Part shown: positions 4,960-10,233 of the stretch, piece by piece | How positions within the stretch are numbered: position 1 is the first letter of the stretch | Layout of the letters: the number at the start of each line of letters is the position of its first letter | NCBI GenBank assembly: GCA_002314565.1 | Contig: DCGL01000153.1 | Coordinates: 1-10,233 of the forward strand | Source of the DNA: Clostridiales bacterium UBA1779 | GTDB taxonomy: Bacteria; Bacillota; Clostridia; Oscillospirales; CAG-272 | Direction of reading: 5' to 3' | Length of the DNA stretch: 10,233 nt | The notes under the pieces: generated by a model | Database searches by the model: none | What the model saw: the letters and a program-made list of their open reading frames with translations, nothing else | What the model was told of the DNA's origin: nothing | Made by a program: the position numbers and the translations under genes

Positions 4960-7119
4960 ATGGGAATCATCAACGTGCTGAGCTTTGAAGTAGCCAACCT
5001 GATAGCAGCCGGTGAGGTTGTAGACAGACCGGGTTCGGTTATTAAGGAGCTCGTTGAAAACGCCATAGACGCAGGTGCGACAAGGGTCACGGTTGAGATT
5101 CAGCGGGGCGGTGTCCGCTTTATGCGTGTCACGGATAACGGCAAGGGAATGAGCTCCGACGACCTGCCTGTGGCAATACGCCGTCATGCAACGAGTAAAA
5201 TCAAGGACGCGACAGACCTTGAAGCCATTATGACTCTCGGTTTTCGCGGTGAAGCACTTGCGGCAATATGCTCGGTATCCGACGTAAGAATCATTTCAAA
5301 GCAGAAAAACGATGCGATGGGGTCAACCATTGCGGTTCATTCGGGAAGGGCAGAACCCGTTTCAGAAATGGGAGCCGCCGACGGAACGACCGTTATCGTT
5401 GAAAATCTCTTTGCAAACGTTCCGGCCCGTCTGAAATTTCTCAAAAGAGATATGACTGAAGGAGCTTACGTTGCAGCCATAGTTGAGAAAATTGCGCTTT
5501 CACATCCGGAGATTGCTTTTAAGTTCATAAATGACGGTTCTCTCAAGCTCAACACATCAGGCGACGGAAGTCTTCCTGGCGTTATCAGATCCGTTATGGG
5601 AAGGGAATTCGCAGCCAAAACTCTTTCTGCCGAAAGCGAGGTCGGCGGAATCCGCGTTTTCGGTTATATCACTGCCCCCGACGTTCCGAGAGCAAACCGC
5701 AATTTCCAGAATTTCTTTATCAACGGCAGATACGTAAAAAGTAAAACGGCGTCAGCCGCAATCGAACAGGCATATAAATCTTACATACCTCCGGAAAAAT
5801 TCCCGGGATGTATTCTGAAGATAGAAATCAGTCCCGAAGCCGTGGACGTAAACGTTCACCCGTCAAAGCTTGAAGTCAAGTTTTCCGATGAACGTCCCGT
5901 TTTCGACGCGGTTTACAGGGCGGTCAGAGACGCGCTGCTTTCAAATACGCTGAGGCCCGGAGGTGAAATTCCTGCGGAAATCCGGACTTTTGACAAGCCG
6001 AAACCTCACGGTCCTGCAGTGAGCGGTGCATTTACTCCGGTTCGCGACAGAGCGGACTCGCCGAAGGAAGCAGACCCCGTTCAGCTTGAAATCAAGGACG
6101 CAACGCCATCCTTATATAGCGTGCCCTCAGCAGAGGCTGCGCCATCCGCGGACGCAACAGCATCGGTCAAGGGTGCGTCATCAGGAGAATCCGTGCCATT
6201 CGGAAATGGCGTTCCATCCGGCTTTTCCCCGGCTTCAGCCGAGGACAGAGAGAACTTCCGCAGACCCGTAACGGGACTCGGTGCCTTCGGAGGAAAATAC
6301 GGCACGGCGCTGAGCGGCTACAACGCTCCGCAGAGACCCGCATATTCGGAACAGAGGATTAAAGGGAACGCTTGCGATTCTGCGGCAAAGCCGTCGGATA
6401 GCGTTCCGAAACCCGGTTCTTTCGGGACTGCTGCGTCAAACGATGTCCGGAAAAACTTGCCGGCTGACGACGACGGAATAATTGAAGCAGAAAAAACAAA
6501 CGCAAGTCAGGCTCCTGCTTCGGAACCCAAACCGGCATTTAATAATTATACGATTATCGGCGAACTGTTCAATTCTTATATTCTCGTGCAGGAAGGCGAC
6601 AGAGTGACCGTTATCGACAAGCACGCTGCTCACGAAAGACTGAATTTCGAGAAAATGAGACGCAGCTTAAAAGAAGACACGCATCCCGTGACCTATCTCG
6701 CGGTTCCGTTGGTGCTTTCGCTGTCCAACGAGGAAATTGCGGCGCTTGAAGACTGCCGTGAGCAGATTGACAGACTCGGATTTGAGTTTTCCTGTACTTC
6801 GGGACTTGTGAAAATCACGGGAATTCCGATGGAAATAAGGACTGAGGACGCAGTTCCGATGTTTGAAAGCTTTGCGGATGTCCTTGTAAACGGGACGGGG
6901 AACGTTGAGCTTGTCGGTGAGACGGCCTTTGAAAAGGCGCTGTACCAGGCTTCGTGCAAGGCATCAATAAAGGCCGGAAGAGTGTATCCCGAGGGTTACG
7001 ACGAGTGGCTGGTTGCGGAACTCCGCAAAAATCCGGAAGTTACCTATTGCCCGCACGGACGTCCGGTTGCTTTCGAGCTCAAAAAGAACGATATAGACCG
7101 GAAATTCAAAAGAAACTGA
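4960..7119 (+). CDS. mutL: DNA mismatch repair endonuclease MutL
   Basis: MutL is the partner of MutS. Its GHKL ATPase domain couples mismatch recognition to strand nicking. In the N-terminal domain (about 1-330), E30 and N34 lie in ELVENAIDAGA, followed by DNGKGM (59-64), RHATSKI (75-81) and GFRGEAL (94-100). The C-terminal domain (about 527-719) carries the metal-dependent endonuclease motif DKHAAHERLNFE (D553, H555, E559, E564), then SCKASIKAG (665-673) and CPHGRP (697-702). Together these imply a nicking MutL, as in B. subtilis and unlike E. coli, which uses MutH. The usual second residue Gln of the DQHA motif is Lys here. The linker (about 331-526) is long, rich in Ala, Ser and Pro, and contains eight hexapeptide repeats. 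At 719 residues the protein is longer than B. subtilis MutL (about 627), mainly because of that linker. GGAAGGA at 4946-4952 supports the ATG. It lies directly downstream of mutS, as is common. Confidence 0.96.
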   Translation: MGIINVLSFEVANLIAAGEVVDRPGSVIKELVENAIDAGATRVTVEIQRGGVRFMRVTDNGKGMSSDDLPVAIRRHATSKIKDATDLEAIMTLGFRGEALAAICSVSDVRIISKQKNDAMGSTIAVHSGRAEPVSEMGAADGTTVIVENLFANVPARLKFLKRDMTEGAYVAAIVEKIALSHPEIAFKFINDGSLKLNTSGDGSLPGVIRSVMGREFAAKTLSAESEVGGIRVFGYITAPDVPRANRNFQNFFINGRYVKSKTASAAIEQAYKSYIPPEKFPGCILKIEISPEAVDVNVHPSKLEVKFSDERPVFDAVYRAVRDALLSNTLRPGGEIPAEIRTFDKPKPHGPAVSGAFTPVRDRADSPKEADPVQLEIKDATPSLYSVPSAEAAPSADATASVKGASSGESVPFGNGVPSGFSPASAEDRENFRRPVTGLGAFGGKYGTALSGYNAPQRPAYSEQRIKGNACDSAAKPSDSVPKPGSFGTAASNDVRKNLPADDDGIIEAEKTNASQAPASEPKPAFNNYTIIGELFNSYILVQEGDRVTVIDKHAAHERLNFEKMRRSLKEDTHPVTYLAVPLVLSLSNEEIAALEDCREQIDRLGFEFSCTSGLVKITGIPMEIRTEDAVPMFESFADVLVNGTGNVELVGETAFEKALYQASCKASIKAGRVYPEGYDEWLVAELRKNPEVTYCPHGRPVAFELKKNDIDRKFKRN
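6103..6246 (+). repeat. Degenerate 18-bp tandem repeats in the mutL linker
   Basis: Residues 382-429 of MutL divide into eight consecutive hexapeptides with the loose pattern V/A-P-S-(A/G)-X-X. Examples are VPSAEA (388-393), APSADA (394-399) and VPSGFS (418-423). At the DNA level the recurring core is a GTG/GCG codon, then CCA and TCC, then a G-rich half. The units have drifted, so the repeat is clear in protein and only moderate in DNA. It falls wholly in the disordered linker between the ATPase and endonuclease domains, where length change is tolerated. Confidence 0.7.
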
Positions 7120-7234
7120 TATTTGCGTTTTTTTCGGTCCGGAAAAAGCTGCGCAGATTAAAAATTCAGAAGAAATTTAATTAATATATTTACTTAAGGA
7201 GCAGGCGGACTGTACTTCCGCCGTGTGTTGACAA
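7120..7234 (+). promoter_or_regulatory. mutL-tgt spacer with displaced Shine-Dalgarno and GC hairpin
   Basis: A run of seven T at 7128-7134 and AAAAA at 7143-7147 flank CGGTCCGG and form a T-rich/A-rich inverted repeat. No T-run follows it, so it is not a standard terminator. AT-rich DNA follows. The strong sequence AAGGAG at 7196-7201 lies 33 bases before the tgt ATG, far beyond normal spacing. Between them GGCGGA (7204-7209) pairs perfectly with TCCGCC (7217-7222) around a seven-base loop. The bases just before the ATG show no other Shine-Dalgarno sequence. If the hairpin forms, the unpaired distance drops to about 14 bases. A TGA immediately upstream in frame (7229-7231) blocks a longer tgt product. 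Confidence 0.5.
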
Positions 7235-8371
7235 ATGTTCAGACTGAAAAAGACAGAGGGGAGAGCCCGCCGCGGTGAAATGGAAACCGTGCACGGAACG
7301 ATTCAGACTCCCGTATTCATGAACGTAGGCACCTGTGCCACGGTTAAGGGCGGTATAGCCGCCGAGGACCTGGTTGAGGTCGGATGCCAGGTCGAGCTTT
7401 CGAATACCTACCATCTTCACCTTCGCCCGGGAGACCGACTGATTCACGACCAGGGCGGACTTCATAAGTTTATGAACTGGGACCGTCCCATACTCACGGA
7501 CAGCGGCGGATTCCAGGTATTCTCACTTGCCTCACTGCGCAAGATTACCGAAGAGGGCGTAAGATTTGCTTCCCACATCGACGGCCGCCGCATTTTTATG
7601 GGACCCGAAGAGAGCATGCAGATTCAGTCAAATCTCGGTTCGACGATTGCCATGGCCTTTGACGAGTGCGTTGAAAATCCCGCTCCCTACGACTACGTAA
7701 AGCAGTCTTCCGAGAGAACGGTGCGCTGGCTTAAGAGATGCAAGGACGAGATGGCGAGACTCAACAGCCTTCCCGATACGGTAAACCCAAATCAGCTGCT
7801 TTTCGGCATCAACCAGGGCGGAACCTACGAGGACCTTCGCATTTCCCACATGCAGAAAATTGCGGAGCTTGACCTGCCGGGTTACGCCATCGGGGGTCTT
7901 GCCGTCGGCGAGGAGGCCGAAGAGATGTACCGCATCATCGAGGCCGTCGAACCCTTTATGCCCAAGGACAAGCCGAGATATCTGATGGGAGTCGGAACCC
8001 CCGTCAATATTCTCGAAGCCGTTTACCGCGGTGTCGATTTCTTTGACTGCGTAATGCCCAGCCGCAACGCACGTCACGGCAATCTCTTCACCTGGAACGG
8101 CAAGATGAACATAATGAACGAAAAATACGCGACGGATTCACGTCCTATTGACAGCACCTGCCGCTGTCCTGCCTGCCGCGCGCACAGCCGCGCATATATC
8201 AGACACCTGCTCAAAGCCGAGGAAATGCTCGGTATGAGACTTGCCGTTCTTCACAATCTCTGGTTCTACAACGAACTGATGCTGAAGATAAGAGAAGCAC
8301 TGGACGAAGACCGCTACGAAGATTTTTACCGCACTTACCGCACCGTGCTCGGTGAGCGCAACCCCGACTGA
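7235..8371 (+). CDS. tgt: Queuine/preQ1 tRNA-guanine(34) transglycosylase
   Basis: Tgt exchanges guanine at the wobble position of tRNAs for Asp, Asn, His and Tyr with the queuosine precursor preQ1. The 378-residue protein is a TIM barrel with an inserted zinc site. D89 in TDSGGFQVFS and D271 in FDCVMPSRNARHG are the catalytic aspartates. GGLAVGE (220-226) is the bacterial form of the substrate loop, pointing to preQ1 rather than queuine. C309, C311, C314 and H340 are the zinc ligands. Nothing essential is missing. The N-terminus is a few residues shorter than in B. subtilis Tgt, as far as I recall, and the TGA just upstream in frame shows that the ATG at 7235 is the earliest possible start. 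queA, often next to tgt, is not its neighbour here; it follows mutL. Its Shine-Dalgarno sequence is unusually distant. Confidence 0.96.
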   Translation: MFRLKKTEGRARRGEMETVHGTIQTPVFMNVGTCATVKGGIAAEDLVEVGCQVELSNTYHLHLRPGDRLIHDQGGLHKFMNWDRPILTDSGGFQVFSLASLRKITEEGVRFASHIDGRRIFMGPEESMQIQSNLGSTIAMAFDECVENPAPYDYVKQSSERTVRWLKRCKDEMARLNSLPDTVNPNQLLFGINQGGTYEDLRISHMQKIAELDLPGYAIGGLAVGEEAEEMYRIIEAVEPFMPKDKPRYLMGVGTPVNILEAVYRGVDFFDCVMPSRNARHGNLFTWNGKMNIMNEKYATDSRPIDSTCRCPACRAHSRAYIRHLLKAEEMLGMRLAVLHNLWFYNELMLKIREALDEDRYEDFYRTYRTVLGERNPD

Positions 8372-8379
8372 AAAAACTC

Positions 8380-8408
8380 TTGCATTTTATATCTGAAAGA
8401 GATATAAT
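8380..8408 (+). promoter_or_regulatory. Promoter for the LCP gene with overlapping inverted repeat
   Basis: TATAAT at 8403-8408 is a perfect -10, and TTGCAT at 8380-8385 is a weak -35 (three of six) at the ideal 17-base spacing. Transcription would begin near 8415. TTATATCT (8387-8394) and AGATATAA (8400-8407) form a perfect eight-base inverted repeat around GAAAG. It covers the spacer and most of the -10. Such placement would suit an operator, but the sequence is AT-rich and chance cannot be excluded. The promoter probably also serves glyS. Confidence 0.6.
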
Positions 8409-8427
8409 AATATATTAAATTTTTGAT

Positions 8428-8446
8428 AAAAGGAGGACAGAATATG
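8428..8446 (+). promoter_or_regulatory. Strong Shine-Dalgarno fixing the LCP start
   Basis: AAAAGGAGGA at 8428-8437 is close to the ideal anti-16S complement and lies seven bases before the ATG at 8444-8446. An in-frame TTG at 8423 lies upstream of this site and would translate through it, so the ATG is the better start. Confidence 0.85.
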
Positions 8447-9598
8447 CTGTCAAGCGTTAAGAACTTTTTTCTGACTTTCATACTTGCCGTTATTATTTTC
8501 GGCCTTGTCGCATCGTCTGTCCTTGCGATATGCATAAACAACATCAATTCAAGCCTTGATTCATCCGTCAATCCTTCAGAAACCACGGACGAATCCGGTT
8601 CTCAGGGGTCGACAAGTCCTGAGCAGAGAGAAACCGAGGATCATTCAAAATCACTGAACATATTGATTATCGGCTCCGATTACCGTTCGGGAGTGTTTGC
8701 CGATTACGATCCAGACGTGCTTTACAGCCTTTACGGAATCAAGGACGGAAAGGTAAAGGAGGAAGCTCCTCCTTACGACGTTGAGGCTCCTTCCGCTGAG
8801 CACGCAAGCGGAATTGTCAGTGATAAAGAGGACCAAAACGAAGAGGGAATCAAGATTTCCGATACGACACTCGTTTTCGAAGGCGGTTTCTATTCCGTTG
8901 ATTACCGTCAGATAGAAGCAGACACAATAATTCTTATCCGTTATGATAAAGAGCGCTCACAGATTACCTACACTTCATTCCCGACGGACGCTTATATCAA
9001 AGTCAACGGTGATTATTGCCGCCTCAGTGAGATTTACGGAACCTACGGTGCCGAAACCGTAATGGATGCAGTCCATTCAATCACGGGTCTCACCGTAGAC
9101 AGATACGTTGTATTCACCATGGATACCTTCCCGGACTTTATCGACGCACTGGGCGGTCTTGACTATACGGTTCCGTGCCGTATGAAATACGACGATTATG
9201 CAGGCGATGTTCACATCAATCTCTATGAGGGCAATCAGCATCTTGACGGAGACGCGGCACTTGAACTGCTTATGTTCAATTCTTACAAAGACGGGTACAA
9301 TACGAGAATCAGAACTGCGAACTCCTTTATGCGCTCGATGATTCTGTCAATGGCATCTCCTTCGACGATAATACGTCTTCCTTCAGCCTTCAGACAGCTG
9401 AGCGGAAGCCTCACGACTGATCTGAAGCTTACTGACATCACTGAGAATATCACTGCGGCAATTAGCTGCGCAACAAACGTAGCGGAGCTTCCGGTCGTCA
9501 CAAAAAAGCAGAAGGTCAATGACGACGCCAATGCCGTAATTTACGATATGAGCGGATGCTACAACGCCTTTTCAAAATATAAAAAGATATATAAATAA
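8444..9598 (+). CDS. Divergent LytR-CpsA-Psr (LCP) family protein
   Basis: LCP proteins are membrane-anchored enzymes that move lipid-linked glycopolymers, such as wall teichoic acid or capsule, onto peptidoglycan outside the cell. This 384-residue protein has one N-terminal membrane segment (about 7-30), then a Ser/Glu-rich stretch (about 36-70), then an LCP-like domain (about 71-310). Recognisable blocks are LNILIIGSDYRSG (71-83), EADTIILIR (158-166), the block around DALGGLDYTVP (234-244) and HLDGDAALELL (266-276). Residues 84-155 form an acidic insertion between the first two blocks. Several arginines that are near-invariant in the family are changed: the usual IPRD is FPTD (179-182), and the usual R-F-R is M277-F-N279. 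R81 and R288 remain. It may act on an unusual substrate or have lost catalysis. The gene has its own promoter and a very strong ribosome site. I give no gene symbol because the partner polymer cannot be told. Confidence 0.8.
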   Translation: MLSSVKNFFLTFILAVIIFGLVASSVLAICINNINSSLDSSVNPSETTDESGSQGSTSPEQRETEDHSKSLNILIIGSDYRSGVFADYDPDVLYSLYGIKDGKVKEEAPPYDVEAPSAEHASGIVSDKEDQNEEGIKISDTTLVFEGGFYSVDYRQIEADTIILIRYDKERSQITYTSFPTDAYIKVNGDYCRLSEIYGTYGAETVMDAVHSITGLTVDRYVVFTMDTFPDFIDALGGLDYTVPCRMKYDDYAGDVHINLYEGNQHLDGDAALELLMFNSYKDGYNTRIRTANSFMRSMILSMASPSTIIRLPSAFRQLSGSLTTDLKLTDITENITAAISCATNVAELPVVTKKQKVNDDANAVIYDMSGCYNAFSKYKKIYK

Positions 9599-9619
9599 TA
9601 AATAATACAGAGGAAAAAC

Positions 9620-10233
9620 ATGAAAAACACAGAAAAAACCATGGACAAAATAGTCGCTCTGTGCAAAACACGCGGCTTTATTTTCCCCGGCTCGGAAATC
9701 TACGGCGGTCTTGCCAATACCTGGGACTACGGCCCCCTCGGCGTTGAACTGAAAAACAACGTAAAGCGCGCCTGGTGGAAGAAATTCGTTCAGGAAAACA
9801 AGTACAACGTCGGTCTTGATGCCGCCATCCTTATGAATCCCCAGACCTGGGTTGCTTCCGGTCACCTTGCAGGATTCTCTGATCCTCTAATGGACTGCCG
9901 CGAATGCCACGAAAGATTCAGAGCCGACAAGCTCATTGAAGACTGGTGCTCAGAGAACGGCTTTACACTTGAAAAGCCCATCGACGCCTTCTCACAGGCT
10001 GAGATGAAGGCCTTTGTTGAAGAGCACAATATCTGCTGCCCCAGCTGCGGCAAGCACAATTTCACCGATATCCGTCAGTTCAACCTGATGTTCAAGACCT
10101 TCCAGGGCGTTACGGAAGACGCAAAGAACACAGTTTATCTGCGTCCGGAAACCGCTCAGGGTATTTTCACGAACTTTGTAAACGTACAGAGAACGACGAG
10201 AAAGAAGCTCCCCTTCGGTATCGGTCAGATCGG
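9620..10233 (+). CDS. glyS: Glycyl-tRNA synthetase, alpha2 type (3' end outside window)
   Basis: The class II enzyme charges tRNA-Gly with glycine in the cytosol. This is the single-chain homodimer type shared with archaea, eukaryotes and many Gram-positive bacteria, not the two-subunit glyQ/glyS form. The 204 codons present cover the N-terminal part of a protein usually near 460 residues. YGGLANTWDYGPLGVELKNN (28-47) is the motif 1 region. C93 and C96, and C140 and C143, look like two CX2C pairs of a zinc-ribbon insertion. LRPETAQGIFTNF (174-186) is the strongly conserved motif 2 start. The reading frame is open to the window edge. AGAGG at 9609-9613 lies six bases before the ATG. The gene starts 21 bases after the LCP stop, so the two are probably co-transcribed. 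No T-box leader fits in that gap. Confidence 0.95.
   Translation, partial: MKNTEKTMDKIVALCKTRGFIFPGSEIYGGLANTWDYGPLGVELKNNVKRAWWKKFVQENKYNVGLDAAILMNPQTWVASGHLAGFSDPLMDCRECHERFRADKLIEDWCSENGFTLEKPIDAFSQAEMKAFVEEHNICCPSCGKHNFTDIRQFNLMFKTFQGVTEDAKNTVYLRPETAQGIFTNFVNVQRTTRKKLPFGIGQI

Noticed and set aside
4564..5187. Minus-strand open frame of 207 codons crossing the mutS-mutL junction
   Set aside because: It lies antisense to two certain genes, has no recognisable protein motifs, and fits the open shadow frames produced by the codon bias seen across this window.
7121..7154. Rho-independent terminator after mutL, suggested by the T-run at 7128-7134
   Set aside because: The T-run is part of the 5' arm of the inverted repeat, not downstream of a GC-rich stem, and nothing upstream pairs strongly enough.
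7228..7233. Perfect -35 hexamer TTGACA just before tgt
   Set aside because: No -10 hexamer lies 16-18 bases downstream, and that position is inside the tgt coding sequence.
7201..7237. Known preQ1 riboswitch before tgt
   Set aside because: The hairpin loop and the following bases do not match the preQ1-I pattern I know, and there is no A-rich pseudoknot tail.
8423..8443. TTG start giving a seven-residue longer LCP protein
   Set aside because: The extension would be translated from the Shine-Dalgarno sequence itself. The ATG at 8444 has ideal spacing and directly begins a normal membrane anchor.
1..10233. Defence system, mobile element, prophage or toxin-antitoxin locus
   Set aside because: All seven genes are core housekeeping or envelope families in one orientation. 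No transposase, integrase, att-like repeat or compositional break was found.

Overview
The window is a housekeeping stretch of a bacterial chromosome with every gene on the + strand. It most likely comes from an anaerobic Clostridia-type Firmicute (Bacillota). The reasons are the order miaB - YlbF/YmcA-family gene - mutS - mutL, which resembles the ymcB-ymcA-(cotE)-mutS-mutL order of Bacillus subtilis, a single-chain (alpha2-type) glycyl-tRNA synthetase, a LytR-CpsA-Psr (LCP) envelope protein, purine-rich Shine-Dalgarno sequences, and AT-rich spacers around coding DNA of moderate GC. Genus or species cannot be named from the sequence alone.

Layout. Positions 1-102: the tail of an upstream region, a weak terminator-like hairpin and a good sigma-A-type promoter (-35 at 42-47, -10 at 65-70). 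103-1506: miaB, a radical-SAM tRNA methylthiotransferase. 1507-1664: a spacer with a 51-bp sequence present twice, each copy carrying a perfect small hairpin. 1665-2072: a YlbF/YmcA-family protein with a four-cysteine C-terminal tail. 2073-2256: a 184-base spacer rich in inverted repeats. 2257-4839: mutS. 4840-4959: a 120-base spacer with overlapping, mutually exclusive hairpins. 4960-7119: mutL with a long linker built of degenerate hexapeptide repeats. 7120-7234: a spacer whose Shine-Dalgarno sequence is far from the next start and separated from it by a GC-rich hairpin. 7235-8371: tgt, tRNA-guanine transglycosylase. 8372-8443: a second promoter with a perfect TATAAT overlapped by an inverted repeat. 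8444-9598: a divergent LCP protein. 9620 to the window edge: the first 204 codons of glycyl-tRNA synthetase.

How the genes fit together. Three genes concern tRNA: miaB modifies A37, tgt modifies the wobble G34, and glyS charges tRNA-Gly. mutS and mutL are the mismatch-repair pair. MutL carries the endonuclease motifs expected in bacteria that lack MutH. The YlbF-family gene beside miaB belongs to the family that in B. subtilis forms an Fe-S-bearing regulator of RNase Y. No convincing terminator separates miaB from tgt, so one long transcript is plausible. The LCP gene has its own promoter, and glyS follows it after 21 bases.

I see no mobile element, CRISPR array, defence locus, prophage or RNA gene, and no wholly new system. 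The points worth a second look lie in the spacers and in unusual sequence features of otherwise known proteins: the structured spacers before mutS and mutL, the displaced tgt Shine-Dalgarno, the loss of conserved arginines in the LCP protein, the MutL hexad repeats, and the cysteine tail of the YlbF-family protein.
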